Positions 40,971 to 50,089 of a stretch of 64,000 nucleotides of DNA are shown piece by piece (the stretch's first letter is position 1; each line of letters begins with the position of its first letter). The translations under genes and the position numbers were made by a program. Source of the DNA: Mycobacterium noviomagense (GTDB taxonomy: Bacteria; Actinomycetota; Actinomycetes; Mycobacteriales; Mycobacteriaceae); the NCBI RefSeq assembly GCF_010731635.1, contig NZ_AP022583.1, positions 2,976,001-3,040,000 of the forward strand. The letters are read 5' to 3'. The notes beneath the pieces are model-generated. The model saw only the letters and a program-made list of their open reading frames with translations, was not told the origin of the DNA and did no database searches.

Positions 40971-41855
40971 ATGAGTGTCGTCGTGGTCGGCCAGATCGGC
41001 CGTGATCTGGTGTTGCGTTGCGCCGAATTGCCCGAGAGCGGCGGATCCGCGCCAGTCGTGGAGCGGCGCGAAATGTTGGGCGGCAAGGGCGCCAATCAGG
41101 CGGTTGGCCTCGCCCAACTCGGTGTGCCGGTCGCTCTGATCGGTGTGGTCGGCGACGACCCGCCGGGAGCCGCGGTGCTGCGACAAGCTTCTGACGACGG
41201 CATCGACATCCGCGGAGTCGCCCAGCGGGGCGACACCGCACTGCTGGTCGACCTGGTCGACGCACCAGGCAACCGGCGGCTGTTGGAAGACATCCCGGAC
41301 AGCTCGTTGGTCACCGTCGACGACCTCGACCGGTCAGCCGCTGTCTTCGAGGGGGCCGACATCGTGTCGCTGCAACTGCAGCAGCCGCCTGAAACCGTGC
41401 TGGCGGCTGCCCGCCGCGCCCACGAGCGTGGAGCACGAGTGGTGGCCGACGGGGCTCCTGAGGAGAGCATCCGCGATGAGCTGATGGAATGGGTGCAGGT
41501 CATCCGCGCCGACGCCAAGGAGGCCGAGTTGATGGCCGGTGAGGCCGTCGACTCGGAAGATGCCGCAACGGATTGGGCCCGCCGATTGCTCGACGCCGGA
41601 CCGGAGTTGGTCGCTGTGGCCATCCCCGACGCTGGTGATCTGATCGTCTGGCGTGACGGCAGCCGGCTCTTCCCGCTGTCTAAAGTTGAGGTGGTCGATC
41701 CCACCGGCGCCGGCGACGCGTTTGTCGCCGGCCTGATCGCCGCCCTGCGCAAAGATGCGCCGCCACCTGCGGCCGGCGAGTTGGCCGTCGCCGCAGCCAG
41801 TTCCACCGTGCAGCGGCTCGGCGGGCGCCCCGACCTGACCGCGCTGGCGAGCTAA
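40971..41855 (+). CDS. PfkB-family carbohydrate kinase (ribokinase-like)
   Basis: The 294-aa protein has both PfkB signatures: GGKGANQAVGLAQLG at about 38-52 and the ATP/anion-hole motif DPTGAGDAFVAG near 244-255, with catalytic Asp250. The sugar substrate cannot be assigned; ribokinase is the closest general type. Mtb has no such gene between desA3 and rsgA. There is no visible Shine-Dalgarno; a hairpin abuts the ATG. Confidence 0.87.
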   Translation: MSVVVVGQIGRDLVLRCAELPESGGSAPVVERREMLGGKGANQAVGLAQLGVPVALIGVVGDDPPGAAVLRQASDDGIDIRGVAQRGDTALLVDLVDAPGNRRLLEDIPDSSLVTVDDLDRSAAVFEGADIVSLQLQQPPETVLAAARRAHERGARVVADGAPEESIRDELMEWVQVIRADAKEAELMAGEAVDSEDAATDWARRLLDAGPELVAVAIPDAGDLIVWRDGSRLFPLSKVEVVDPTGAGDAFVAGLIAALRKDAPPPAAGELAVAAASSTVQRLGGRPDLTALAS

Positions 41856-41866
41856 AGCCCTTTCGC

Positions 41867-41925
41867 GCGAGCGTGCGCAGTTGTACGCCATGAGCGGCGC
41901 GTCGCTGTACAAACACGCACTCTCG
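41867..41925. terminator. Imperfect inverted repeat between kinase and rsgA ends
   Basis: GCGAGCGTGCGCAGTTGTAC (41867-41886) and GTACAAACACGCACTCTCG (41907-41925) are imperfect complements. The pair fills the gap between two convergent genes. Similar palindromes occur at other convergent ends here. Confidence 0.45.
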
Positions 41926-41927
41926 GC

Positions 41928-42908
41928 CTATGTCTCGCGTAACGCAGCCAACAGCCGCCGGGCCGCGGCGACACGCCGCGCAGCGGGTCCACTGAGAGCG
42001 TCCAGCGCGCACTCCGGGTCGGCGGGTGGTCCCATGTGACCGCATCCGCGGGGGCAGTCCTGAATCGTCTCTGCCAGATCGGTAAAGGCCATCAGCACGT
42101 CGTCGGGTGCGATGTGGGCCAACCCGAACGAGCGGATACCCGGCGTGTCGATCACCCAGCCGCCGCCCGGTAGCGGCAACGCCACCGACTGCGTCGAGGT
42201 GTGCCGCCCCTTACCGATGTTTGTCACCTCAGCGACAGCCCGGTTCGCCTCTGGCACAAGGCGATTGACCAGAGTCGACTTGCCGACCCCGGAGTGGCCG
42301 AGCAGCACGGTGAGCCTTCCGGCAAGCAGCTCCACCGCTGCATCCAGCGGATCGTCGCGACCGGCCGCGACCACGGCCAGCTCGAGGTCGGCAAATTCCT
42401 CGGCGAACGGCCCAGCCGGCGCGAGATCGGTTTTGGTCAGGCACAGGACCGGTTGCAGCCCACCGGCGTACGCAGCTATCAGCGCCCGGTCCACCAGGCC
42501 GGTGCGTGGCGGCGGGTCGGCCAGCGCCACCACGATCATCAGTTGGTCGGCGTTGGCGACCACCACCCGTTCGGTGGGATCGGTGTCATCGGCGGTGCGT
42601 CGCAACACTGTTCGCCGGGGTCCGCGGCGCACGATGCGCGCCAGGGTGTCCGGCCGCCCGGACAGATCGCCCACGACGTCGACGTCGTCGCCGACGACGA
42701 TCGGGGTGCGGCCCAACTCGCGTGCCCGCATGGCGGTGACGCGAAGGTCCGGATCGCCGTCGAGCGCACACCGCCAGCGCCCGCGGTCGACGCTGACCAC
42801 CATGGCCAGCTGCGCGTCGGAGTGTTCGGGGCGGACCTTCGTGCGCGGGCGCGAGCCTCGTCCGGGGCGGACCTTGACGTCGGACTCGTCGAAGTCGCCT
42901 GGCCTCAA
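41928..42908 (-). CDS. rsgA: Ribosome small subunit-dependent GTPase RsgA
   Basis: A late 30S assembly factor. The 326 aa have an OB-fold N-terminus (about 35-100) and a circularly permuted GTPase with order G4 TKTD, G1 [10 protein letters not shown]3 DTPG (DTPGIRSFG). A zinc-binding tail has [16 protein letters not shown]. The start is TTG 42906-42908, which overlaps the aroA stop as TTGA and gives [15 protein letters not shown], like Rv3228; longer in-frame starts lie inside aroA. It is cotranscribed with aroA. Confidence 0.9.
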   Translation of the reverse strand: MRPGDFDESDVKVRPGRGSRPRTKVRPEHSDAQLAMVVSVDRGRWRCALDGDPDLRVTAMRARELGRTPIVVGDDVDVVGDLSGRPDTLARIVRRGPRRTVLRRTADDTDPTERVVVANADQLMIVVALADPPPRTGLVDRALIAAYAGGLQPVLCLTKTDLAPAGPFAEEFADLELAVVAAGRDDPLDAAVELLAGRLTVLLGHSGVGKSTLVNRLVPEANRAVAEVTNIGKGRHTSTQSVALPLPGGGWVIDTPGIRSFGLAHIAPDDVLMAFTDLAETIQDCPRGCGHMGPPADPECALDALSGPAARRVAAARRLLAALRET

Positions 42909-44203
42909 GCCGAAGACCCCTGAATGGGCAGCATGTCGGCCCACAGTTGCGGAAAGCCGGGCAGTGTCTTGGCGGTGGTGCCGATGTCTTCCACCTCCAC
43001 CCCGGCTACCCGAAGGCCGACGATGGCGCCCGCTGTCGCCATCCGGTGGTCGGCGTAGGAATGCCAAACGCCCGCGCGCAGTGGGGTCGCGGTGATCACC
43101 AGACCGTCGGGTGTCTGCTCGCAATTTCCGCCGAGCCGGTTGATCTCGGTGCTCAGTGCCGCGAGCCGGTCGGTTTCGTGGCCACGTAGATGCGCGATGC
43201 CGGTGAGTCTGGACACCGATCCTGGGGCGGCCAGCGCCGCGAGCACGGCCACCGTCGGCGTCAGCTCGCCGACCTCGCGCAAGTCGACGTCGAAGCCGCC
43301 GTACTCCCGCGGCCCGCGCACCTCCAGATACGAAGCCGCTTGTAGTACAACGGCATTAAGCCGCTTCAAGATATCCAGGATGATGTCGGCCGGCTGGATG
43401 CTGATAGACGGCCAGTCGGTGATTCGCACGGCGCCGCCGCTGACCACGGCCGCCGCCAGGAACGGAACCGCGTTGGACAGGTCCGGCTCGATGTCCCAAT
43501 GCCGAGCTGCCACCGCGGTGGGCCGCACCTGCCAACGATTCGGCGTCGAATCGTCGACGTCGACCCCGGCTTGGCGCAGCATCGCCACCGTCATGGCGAT
43601 GTGCGGCGCCGACGGCAGGGTCGGTCCGGTGTGCTCGACGATGAGCCTCTCGCTGAACGCAGCGGCGCACAGCAGCAGGCCCGACACGAACTGCGACGAC
43701 GCGGACGCATCGATGCGGACCGTGCCGCCGGTGACCTGGCCCGCGCCCCGCACCCGAAACGGCAGGCCGTCGCCGTCGACGTCGACACCCAACCCGCGCA
43801 GCGCAGTCAGCAACGGCGCGATCGGCCGGGCGCGGGCCTGTTCGTCGCCGTCGAACTCCACCGTCGCGTCGGTCAGCGCCGCCAGTGGCGGCACGAACCG
43901 CAGCACCGTCCCGGCCAGCCCGCAGTCGATCCGGGCGTTGGGACCCGGGGCGAGCCCGCCGCTGACGGTCAGGTCCGTGCCGGATCCGTCGACGTGCACG
44001 CCCAAAGTAGTGAGCGCCCCGATCATCAAATCGGTGTCACGGCTGCGCAGCGCGCCCCCGATCGACGAGGCGCCCTGGCCGCTCGCGGCCGCCAGCGCCG
44101 ACAGCACCAAAGCCCGGTTGGTCTGCGACTTCGAGCCGGGCACGGTCACGGTCGCAGACACCGGTGAGGGCGTGCAGGGCGCCGTCCAAAGCTGGCTGGT
44201 CAC
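42905..44203 (-). CDS. aroA: EPSP synthase AroA
   Basis: 3-Phosphoshikimate 1-carboxyvinyltransferase, the sixth step of the shikimate pathway. The 432 aa show [12 protein letters not shown] at the N-terminus, [39 protein letters not shown] and the C-terminal [14 protein letters not shown] 44201-44203 is chosen as it places the GSKSQTNR motif about 22 residues in, as in Rv3227. It is divergent from the SRAP gene with only 58 bp between. Confidence 0.95.
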   Translation of the reverse strand: MTSQLWTAPCTPSPVSATVTVPGSKSQTNRALVLSALAAASGQGASSIGGALRSRDTDLMIGALTTLGVHVDGSGTDLTVSGGLAPGPNARIDCGLAGTVLRFVPPLAALTDATVEFDGDEQARARPIAPLLTALRGLGVDVDGDGLPFRVRGAGQVTGGTVRIDASASSQFVSGLLLCAAAFSERLIVEHTGPTLPSAPHIAMTVAMLRQAGVDVDDSTPNRWQVRPTAVAARHWDIEPDLSNAVPFLAAAVVSGGAVRITDWPSISIQPADIILDILKRLNAVVLQAASYLEVRGPREYGGFDVDLREVGELTPTVAVLAALAAPGSVSRLTGIAHLRGHETDRLAALSTEINRLGGNCEQTPDGLVITATPLRAGVWHSYADHRMATAGAIVGLRVAGVEVEDIGTTAKTLPGFPQLWADMLPIQGSSA

Positions 44204-44261
44204 AGCTCCATCATGGCTTGTCGGCGGCTGTCCTGCGGATAGGCCCGGCACTATGGAAGGT

Positions 44262-45020
44262 ATGTGCGGACGATTCGCGATGACGACCGATCCGGCGAAG
44301 CTGGCCGAGAAGATCAAGGCGATCGACGAGGCCACCGGCTCTGACGCTGCACAGACCGCGCCGAACTACAACGTGGCGCCGACGACGACGATCGCGACCG
44401 TGGTTCGTCGCCACGACGAGCCCGAGGACGAACCGACGCGGCGAGTGCGGCTGATGCGCTGGGGGCTGATTCCGCCGTGGGTCAAGCCGGGGCCCGACGG
44501 CGCGCCAGATTCCAAGGGGCCGCAGCTGATCAACGCCCGCGCCGACAAAGTCACCAGCTCGCCGGCGTTTCGCGCCAGCGCGAAATCCAAGCGGTGCCTG
44601 GTGCCGATGGACGGATTTTTCGAATGGCACGCCAATCGCGAGCCGGGCAAAAAAGCCCGCAAAACGCCGTATTTCATCTACCGCGAAGACGGCGAACCGC
44701 TGTTCATGGCGGGCCTGTGGTCAGTGTGGAAGCCTGCCGAAGACGCGCCGCCATTGCTGACCTGCTCGATCATCACTACCGACGCGGTCGGCGAGCTGGC
44801 CCGCATCCATGACCGGATGCCGCTGGTCGTGGCCGAAAGCGACTGGGACCGGTGGCTGGACCCCGACGCCCCGCCGGATCGCAAGCTGCTGGAAACCCCG
44901 CCCGACGTGCGGGGCATCCGCATGCGCCAGATATCGACCCTGGTCAACAACGTGCGCAACAACGGACCCGAGCTGATCGAGCCGGCCGAGCCGCAACCCG
45001 AACAGCCGACCCTGCTTTAG
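44262..45020 (+). CDS. SRAP/HMCES-family DNA-protein crosslink shield of abasic sites
   Basis: The family (YedK in E. coli) forms a covalent thiazolidine with abasic sites in single-stranded DNA through Cys2. The 252-aa protein starts MCGRFAM, giving Cys2 after Met removal. NYNVAPT, the catalytic GFFEW and HDRMPLVV follow in order. ATG 44262 is fixed by the need for Cys2; ATG 44253 would block it. Syntenic with Rv3226c. Confidence 0.92.
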   Translation: MCGRFAMTTDPAKLAEKIKAIDEATGSDAAQTAPNYNVAPTTTIATVVRRHDEPEDEPTRRVRLMRWGLIPPWVKPGPDGAPDSKGPQLINARADKVTSSPAFRASAKSKRCLVPMDGFFEWHANREPGKKARKTPYFIYREDGEPLFMAGLWSVWKPAEDAPPLLTCSIITTDAVGELARIHDRMPLVVAESDWDRWLDPDAPPDRKLLETPPDVRGIRMRQISTLVNNVRNNGPELIEPAEPQPEQPTLL

Positions 45021-45026
45021 TCTCGA

Positions 45027-45084
45027 CGAGCAGACGCAAAAGCCCTCATCTGGCCGGCGTGTCGGGTGCTTTCGCGTCTGCTCG
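45027..45084. terminator. 17-bp inverted repeat between convergent SRAP and SDR genes
   Basis: CGAGCAGACGCAAAAGC (45027-45043) and GCTTTCGCGTCTGCTCG (45068-45084) are complementary with one mismatch. They fill the 76-bp gap between two converging genes, so the element can work on both strands. Confidence 0.6.
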
Positions 45085-45096
45085 CGGCGAAGCTGG

Positions 45097-45945
45097 TTAC
45101 GGCGCGCGGTATCCGGGCGGGTTGGCGGTTTCCACCCAGAGGTCGACCTGCAGGTTGCCCCCGGGCGTGCAGTCGTAGACCGACAGGTCAGTCACCCCTG
45201 ACTCGACCAGCACGTCCTCGCAGAACAGGGTGTTGCCCGTGAACTCGGTGGCGGGTTTGTTGAGGATGACGTACGCCGCGTCGGCATACACGTCCGGCTT
45301 GCGCGCCCGCGCCATCGCCTCATCGCCGCCGAACAGGTTCTGCACTGCGGCAGTGGCCACCAGCGTGCGCGGCCAGAGCGTGTTCGAAGCGATCCCGTCC
45401 TCGCGCAGTTCCTCGGCCATGCCCAGCGCGCACAGCGTCATCCCGAACTTGGCCATCATGTACGGCGTCGGCTTGAGCCACTTGGGATCGAGCAGTACCG
45501 GCGGCGACAGCGTCAGGATGTGCGGGTTCTCCCGGCCGGTCAGGTGCGGGATACATGCCTGCGACACCGCGTAGGTGCCGCGCACCTGGATGCCGTTCAT
45601 CAGGTCGAAGCGCTTCAGCGGCACCTCTTTGATGGATCCAAGGTTGATTGCGGACGCGTTGTTGACGCAGATGTCGATGCCGCCGAACTGCTCCACGGTC
45701 TGGGCTACCGCTGCGGCCACCGCATCCCCGTCGCGGATGTCGCCGACGATCGGCAGCGCCTTGCCGCCAGCCTCCTCAATCTCCTTGGCGGCGGTGTAAA
45801 TAGTGCCTGGCAGCTTCGGGTGCGGCTCGGCGGTCTTGGCGATCAGCGCGATGTTGGCGCCGTCGCGTGCGACGCGCTTGGCGATCGCCAGGCCGATTCC
45901 GCGGCTGGCACCTGAGATGAACATGGTCTTACCGGAGAGGGACAT
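45097..45945 (-). CDS. Short-chain dehydrogenase/reductase (Rv3224-like)
   Basis: The 282-aa protein begins [20 protein letters not shown] with the NAD(P) motif GASRGIG at 12-18. VNNAS is present and the active-site region reads [12 protein letters not shown] with the YxxxK pair. The pattern resembles the HSDL2-type subgroup of SDRs. The substrate is unknown. Length equals Rv3224. In Mtb an acetyltransferase gene (Rv3225c) lies between; it is missing here. Confidence 0.88.
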   Translation of the reverse strand: MSLSGKTMFISGASRGIGLAIAKRVARDGANIALIAKTAEPHPKLPGTIYTAAKEIEEAGGKALPIVGDIRDGDAVAAAVAQTVEQFGGIDICVNNASAINLGSIKEVPLKRFDLMNGIQVRGTYAVSQACIPHLTGRENPHILTLSPPVLLDPKWLKPTPYMMAKFGMTLCALGMAEELREDGIASNTLWPRTLVATAAVQNLFGGDEAMARARKPDVYADAAYVILNKPATEFTGNTLFCEDVLVESGVTDLSVYDCTPGGNLQVDLWVETANPPGYRAP

Positions 45946-46021
45946 GGCGTCACACTAACCCCGCTTTGACGGCCAGTGGTCCGCGGTCTGGCTTTGGGCG
46001 ATTCAGGCCAAATACGACACC

Positions 46022-46048
46022 GGAAATAGCGGAATGCTTAATGCTGTT
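46022..46048 (+). promoter_or_regulatory. Candidate SigH-type autoregulatory promoter
   Basis: GGAAAT (46022-46027) and GTT (46046-46048) are separated by 18 bases. This fits the SigH/SigR consensus of GGAA at -35 and GTT at -10. It lies 101 bp before GTG 46149 and 218 bp before ATG 46266. sigH is autoregulated in Mtb. The match is short, so this is tentative. Confidence 0.42.
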
Positions 46049-46131
46049 GATTGATGCGGTTCATCGGTGGCGCAGCTCGCGGCCAGGCCGGAGCCGCCGA
46101 AGAACAGTCTGTCTGTCACAACCTCTAGATT

Positions 46132-46151
46132 GGGAGGAGGGGCGTCGGGTG
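46132..46151 (+). promoter_or_regulatory. Strong ribosome binding site with upstream in-frame GTG of sigH
   Basis: GGGAGGAGGGG at 46132-46142 is the best Shine-Dalgarno in this region and is ideally spaced for GTG 46149, which is in frame with sigH with no stop between. The conserved ATG 46266 has only a weak GAAGGGA some 15 bases upstream. This would give a 39-residue N-terminal extension. Confidence 0.55.
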
Positions 46152-46265
46152 TCAGCGGCGATGAGCCTGCTGGAAGAAGAGCAGCCGGCTCGCTGCCTCG
46201 AGCGTCGGGTGTCGCTGTCGGGGCTCTTCGGTGACACCGTGGCAGAAGGGACTGTGCGAACCAAG

Positions 46266-46934
46266 ATGGCCGACAGCGACGACGCAACCGAACGGGAGAT
46301 GCCGGAGATCGACGAGCCGTCGGGGCCCGTCCGATCCGAGGAGACCGACGAACAGCTGACGGCGCGTTTCGAGCGCGACGCGATTCCTTTGTTGGACCAG
46401 CTCTACGGTGGTGCGTTACGTCTGACCCGCAATCCGGCCGACGCCGAGGATCTGCTTCAGGAGACGATGGTCAAGGCGTACGCGGGGTTCCGGTCATTCC
46501 GCGAGGGCACCAATCTCAAGGCCTGGCTGTACCGCATCCTGACCAACACCTACATCAACAACTACCGCAAGAAGCAGCGCCAGCCCGCGCAGTATCCGAC
46601 CGAGGAAATCACCGACTGGCAGCTGGCCGCCAACGCCGAGCACTCGTCGGTCGGCCTGCGCTCAGCAGAGGTGGAAGCCCTAGAGGCGCTACCCGACACC
46701 GAGATCAAGGAAGCACTGCAGGCATTGCCTGAAGAGTTCCGGATGGCGGTGTACTACGCCGACGTCGAAGGATTCCCGTATAAGGAGATCGCCGAAATCA
46801 TGGACACGCCGATCGGGACGGTGATGTCGCGGCTGCACCGCGGCAGGCGCCAACTACGGGGACTGTTGGCCAATGTGGCCAAAGAGCGTGGCTTCATACG
46901 CGGTGATCAGGCAGCTGAGGAGGTGTCGTCGTGA
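46266..46934 (+). CDS. sigH: ECF sigma factor SigH
   Basis: The oxidative and heat stress sigma factor controlling thioredoxin and other sigma genes. From ATG 46266 the protein has 222 aa. Sigma2 includes [18 protein letters not shown] and [16 protein letters not shown]; sigma4 has [30 protein letters not shown]. The conserved region starts just after, as in Rv3223c (216 aa). A longer 261-aa form from GTG 46149 is possible. The stop overlaps the anti-sigma start as GTGA. Confidence 0.95.
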   Translation: MADSDDATEREMPEIDEPSGPVRSEETDEQLTARFERDAIPLLDQLYGGALRLTRNPADAEDLLQETMVKAYAGFRSFREGTNLKAWLYRILTNTYINNYRKKQRQPAQYPTEEITDWQLAANAEHSSVGLRSAEVEALEALPDTEIKEALQALPEEFRMAVYYADVEGFPYKEIAEIMDTPIGTVMSRLHRGRRQLRGLLANVAKERGFIRGDQAAEEVSS

Positions 46935-47218
46935 GCGGCTCCTCCTGCTCGGGTGGCGGCAGCGATCGGGACATGTACGCCGACTGCAGGCAAGTGATCG
47001 CTGAGATCTGGACGCTGCTTGACGGCGAATGCACCCCCGAAGCTCGGGACAAGCTGCGGGAACACCTCGAGGCGTGCCCCGAATGCCTGCGGCATTACGG
47101 GCTCGAGGAGCGGATCAAAGCGCTGATAGCCCGCAAGTGCAAAGGCGAGAAGGCCCCCGAGCACCTGCTCGAGCGGCTGCGGCTGGAAATTAGCCGGACC
47201 ACCATCTTCCGCGGCTAG
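46931..47218 (+). CDS. rshA: Zinc-associated anti-sigma factor RshA
   Basis: RshA binds SigH under reducing conditions and releases it on oxidation or PknB phosphorylation. The 95 aa contain the ZAS motif H-x3-C-x2-C as His45, Cys49, Cys52 (EHLEACPEC), with further Cys at 6, 19 and 34. GTG 46931 overlaps the sigH stop. Its TAG stop lies in the palindrome GGCTAGCC and shares bases with the stop of the opposite gene. Confidence 0.94.
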   Translation: MSGSSCSGGGSDRDMYADCRQVIAEIWTLLDGECTPEARDKLREHLEACPECLRHYGLEERIKALIARKCKGEKAPEHLLERLRLEISRTTIFRG

Positions 47219-47295
47219 CCGCCCGCGTTGGGCCGCTTGCCGTGGTTGGCCTTCCTGTGCTTGCGGTCGCGCTTTTTGCGGCCACGCTTGGCCAT
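47215..47295 (-). CDS. Ribosomal protein bL37 (26 aa)
   Basis: A 27-codon gene on the minus strand encodes MAKRGRKKRDRKHRK followed by [11 protein letters not shown]. It matches from memory the small basic protein bL37, seen in the large subunit of the M. smegmatis ribosome. The ATG is at 47293-47295, preceded by AAGGAGG with 6-base spacing, an excellent ribosome binding site. Its TAG stop (47215-47217) overlaps that of rshA in the convergent orientation. The gene is easily missed for its size. Confidence 0.88.
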   Translation of the reverse strand: MAKRGRKKRDRKHRKANHGKRPNAGG

Positions 47296-47365
47296 GCCGG
47301 AACCTCCTTGCAGCTTTGACGTGCGGCCCAGTCTTTCATTGCGGTCGTCGCCGGCTGCAACCGGC

Positions 47366-48004
47366 CTAGACGACAGGCGTGGTCTGGACCGGCGAGAGCG
47401 AGGTGCTCTGGCCCGGCACTGCCGGCGTCTGAGCCGGCGAGAGCGGGCTGGTTTGGCCCGGTAGGGCAGTACCTTGCCCCGGCGAGAGCGGGCTGGTTTG
47501 GCCTGGCAGGGCAGTACCTTGCCCCGGCGAGAGCGGGCTAGTTTGCCCCGGCAAAGCGGGCGACTGCCCTGGCACTAACGGGCTCGTCTGGCCCGGCAGC
47601 GCAGGGGTTTGGCCCGGCAGCAGCGAACTGGGGTAGCCGCCGCCTGGCGACAGAGAACTGGGGTAGCCGCCGCTTGGCGATAACGAGCTCGGGTAGCTGC
47701 CGTCGCCGGGCGACAACGAGCTGCCGGGAGTGGTTGAGGGAATGAGCGAACCACTACCTGGCAGCACCGAATTCAGCAGCGAATTCAGCACGCCGAAGAT
47801 CGTGTTGGCGGCGTTGACAGCGGAAGTCGGGTCCGCAACGGGAGCCGGAGCGGGATCGTCGACCAGCACAGGCGCGGGGGCGGCGGAGGCCACTCCGTTG
47901 CCGAACGTCAGCGCGCCGACCGTCGCCAGCGCGAGTCCTACACCGGCGGTGACGCGGGTCAGCGGGGTGCGGGACCGCGGGTTCGTACGCGTGTTCAGGG
48001 ACAT
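47366..48004 (-). CDS. Secreted Pro/Gly/Gln/Ser repeat protein
   Basis: The 212-aa protein has a Sec signal peptide (residues 1-42, cleavage near VASA-AP). A short stretch with NTIFGVLNSLLNSVLPG is followed by low-complexity repeats: four copies of a 10-11-residue SPGGGYPSSL-type unit, then about seven PGQ units of the form LPGQTSPLSPGQGTA. ATG 48002-48004 is preceded by GAGTGAGGAG; a longer in-frame start at 48085 is rejected because it precedes the signal peptide. No function is known; exported repeat proteins of this kind are often cell-envelope associated. There is no counterpart at this place in Mtb. Confidence 0.82.
   Translation of the reverse strand: MSLNTRTNPRSRTPLTRVTAGVGLALATVGALTFGNGVASAAPAPVLVDDPAPAPVADPTSAVNAANTIFGVLNSLLNSVLPGSGSLIPSTTPGSSLSPGDGSYPSSLSPSGGYPSSLSPGGGYPSSLLPGQTPALPGQTSPLVPGQSPALPGQTSPLSPGQGTALPGQTSPLSPGQGTALPGQTSPLSPAQTPAVPGQSTSLSPVQTTPVV
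47391..47570 (-). repeat. 45-bp in-frame tandem repeat in the secreted protein gene
   Basis: Four 45-bp units start at 47391, 47436, 47481 and 47526, each with GGCGAGAGCG on the + strand. Each codes for 15 residues, keeping frame. The middle two are nearly identical. A further, more diverged set of 30-bp repeats lies upstream in the same gene. Length variation between strains is likely. Confidence 0.85.
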
Positions 48005-48265
48005 CCGGATACTCCTCACTCTTGAGCCGCAGAAGGTGGTTTCGACACAGAAATCACTTTGGTAACGATTCAGCTCAATAGTCACAGCAGGAACACGACA
48101 CGATCACGGATCGAACTCTATAGATTTGCTTAGTAACCTTCGGATTCGCTTACTCTCGCGGCTCCGGCGGCGCTGGGCTCACTCCAACGCACCGATGGCG
48201 ATCGATTGTGGTTCGATGGAGCGGCGAGATTGCGCAACCATCGGCTAGCGATGAACGGGGTGATG

Positions 48266-48481
48266 ATGGCCGAGGACGTCCGGGCGGAGATCGTGGCCAG
48301 CGTGCTGGAAGTCATGGTCAACGAGGGCGATCAAATCGGCGAGGGGGACGCCCTGGTATTGCTCGAGTCGATGAAAATGGAGATCCCGGTCCTAGCCGAA
48401 GTCGCCGGCACGGTCAGCAAAGTCAGCGTGTCGGTGGGCGATGTCATCCAGGCCGGGGACCTCATCGCGGTGATCAGTTAG
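48266..48481 (+). CDS. Biotinyl/lipoyl-domain protein TB7.3
   Basis: The 71-aa single-domain protein begins MAEDVRAEIVASVLEV and has the biotin attachment site ESMKME, with Lys at about residue 37, and the hammerhead fold GDVIQAGDLIAVIS. It matches Rv3221c (TB7.3) in length and ends identically. It may be a free biotin carboxyl carrier protein. Several ATGs stand in a row; ATG 48266 gives the Mtb start. It is divergent from the secreted repeat protein; the 261-bp gap between shows no recognised site. Confidence 0.92.
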   Translation: MAEDVRAEIVASVLEVMVNEGDQIGEGDALVLLESMKMEIPVLAEVAGTVSKVSVSVGDVIQAGDLIAVIS

Positions 48482-48530
48482 GCGCCGACGCATTCCTAGC
48501 TGCTGTACCGGACCTGTTCGCGAGTAAGAG

Positions 48531-50030
48531 ATGTCGACTCTGGGTGACCTGCTTGCCGAACACACTGTGCTGCCGGGTAGCGCCGTCGACCACCTGCACG
48601 CAGTGGTGGGCGAGTGGCAGCTGCTGGCCGACCTGTCGTTCGCCGATTATTTGATGTGGGTGCGCCGTGATGACGGCGCGCTGGTGTGCGTCGCGCAATG
48701 CCGGCCGAACACCGCTCCCACCGTGCTGCTGTCTGACGCCGTCGGCACGGTGGTCGCGCCCGAGCAGCTGCCGCTGGTCGCCGCGGCATTCACGTCCGGA
48801 ACTATCGGCCGCGAAAACGCTGCGGGACAACACTTTTCGTGGCAGCAGACCGGCCTGAACGTCGAAGCGGTGCCGGTGCGCTACGGCGAACAAGTGGTCG
48901 CGGTGCTCACACACCAAACAGCTCTGGCGGCCAACCGCAAGTCCAGCCCGCTGGAGACTGCATATTTGGACTGCGCCGCTGATCTTGTCCATATGCTCTC
49001 CGAGGGCACGTTTCCCAATGTCGGCGACGTGGCGATGGCGCGCTCCAGTCCCCGAGCCGGTGACGGCTTTATCCGCCTCGACAACGAGGGCGTCGTCTCC
49101 TACGCCAGCCCCAACGCATTGTCGGCCTACCACCGGATGGGGCTGACGTCAGAGTTGAAGGGCCACAACCTCATTGAGGTCACCCGCCCGTTGATCTCCG
49201 ATCCGTTCGAAGCGCAGGAACTGGCCGATCATGTGCGCGACTCGCTGGCCGGGGGCGCCAGCATGCGCATCGAGGTGGACGCCGGCGGAGCCACCGTACT
49301 GCTGCGGACGCTGCCGCTGGTGGTGCATGGGTCGGCCGCTGGTGCCGCGGTGCTGATACGCGACGTCACCGAGGTCAAGCGCCGAGACCGCGCACTGATG
49401 TCCAAGGACGCCACGATTCGAGAGATTCACCACCGGGTTAAGAACAACCTGCAAACCGTCGCCGCGCTGCTACGGCTGCAGGCACGCCGAACGACCAACC
49501 CAGAGGGGCGCGAAGCTCTGCTGGAATCGGTACGCCGGGTGTCGTCGATCGCGTTGGTGCACGACGCGCTGTCGATGTCGGTGGACGAGGAAGTCAACCT
49601 CGATGAGGTGATCGACCGCATCCTGCCCATCATGAACGACGTGGCCAGCGTGGACACGCCGATCCGGGTCAACCGGGTCGGCGCGCTGGGAGTGCTGGAT
49701 TCCGACCGGGCGACCGCGCTGATCATGGTGATCACCGAGCTGGTGCAGAACTCGATCGAGCACGCTTTCGAGCCGGACGCCGGGCAGGGGTGCGTGACTA
49801 TTCATGCTGAGCGCTCCGCACGCTGGCTCGACGTGGTGGTCCACGACAATGGCCGTGGCCTGCCGAACGGGTTCAGCCTGGAGGCCTCAGACCGGCTGGG
49901 CCTGCAGATCGTGCGGACACTCGTATCGGCCGAGCTGGACGGGTCACTGCATATGCAGGCCGCGGCAACCGGCGGCACCGACGTGGTGCTGCGTGTCCCG
50001 ATCGGTCGGCGCGCGCGGTTAGCGCAATAA
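48531..50030 (+). CDS. pdtaS: Sensor histidine kinase PdtaS
   Basis: A soluble kinase of the PdtaS-PdtaR system that controls antitermination by RNA binding. The 499 aa have an N-terminal GAF-like domain (1-150), a PAS domain (about 175-285), a HisKA_2 helix REIHHRVKNNLQ (His300/301) and a HATPase with HDNGRGLPNG and DRLGLQIV. Cys53 and Cys57 (LVCVAQC) match residues linked in Mtb to copper and NO sensing. ATG 48531. Syntenic with Rv3220c. Its partner pdtaR is not here. Confidence 0.95.
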   Translation: MSTLGDLLAEHTVLPGSAVDHLHAVVGEWQLLADLSFADYLMWVRRDDGALVCVAQCRPNTAPTVLLSDAVGTVVAPEQLPLVAAAFTSGTIGRENAAGQHFSWQQTGLNVEAVPVRYGEQVVAVLTHQTALAANRKSSPLETAYLDCAADLVHMLSEGTFPNVGDVAMARSSPRAGDGFIRLDNEGVVSYASPNALSAYHRMGLTSELKGHNLIEVTRPLISDPFEAQELADHVRDSLAGGASMRIEVDAGGATVLLRTLPLVVHGSAAGAAVLIRDVTEVKRRDRALMSKDATIREIHHRVKNNLQTVAALLRLQARRTTNPEGREALLESVRRVSSIALVHDALSMSVDEEVNLDEVIDRILPIMNDVASVDTPIRVNRVGALGVLDSDRATALIMVITELVQNSIEHAFEPDAGQGCVTIHAERSARWLDVVVHDNGRGLPNGFSLEASDRLGLQIVRTLVSAELDGSLHMQAAATGGTDVVLRVPIGRRARLAQ

Positions 50031-50043
50031 CCCGGCACGCAAT

Positions 50044-50075
50044 ATTGCGGCCCCGACATTTGTCGAGGCCGCAAT
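50044..50075. terminator. Stem-loop between pdtaS and whiB1
   Basis: A 14-bp stem with one mismatch, 50044-50057 with 50062-50075, and a 4-base loop ATTT. It starts 13 bases after the pdtaS stop and ends 14 bases before the whiB1 stop, so it can serve both convergent genes. Confidence 0.65.
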
Positions 50076-50089
50076 GCCGAGAAATTCGG

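Noticed and set aside
43092..44261. N-terminal extension of the SRAP protein
   Set aside because: It is antisense to aroA, and the family needs Cys at position 2, which fixes the start at 44262.
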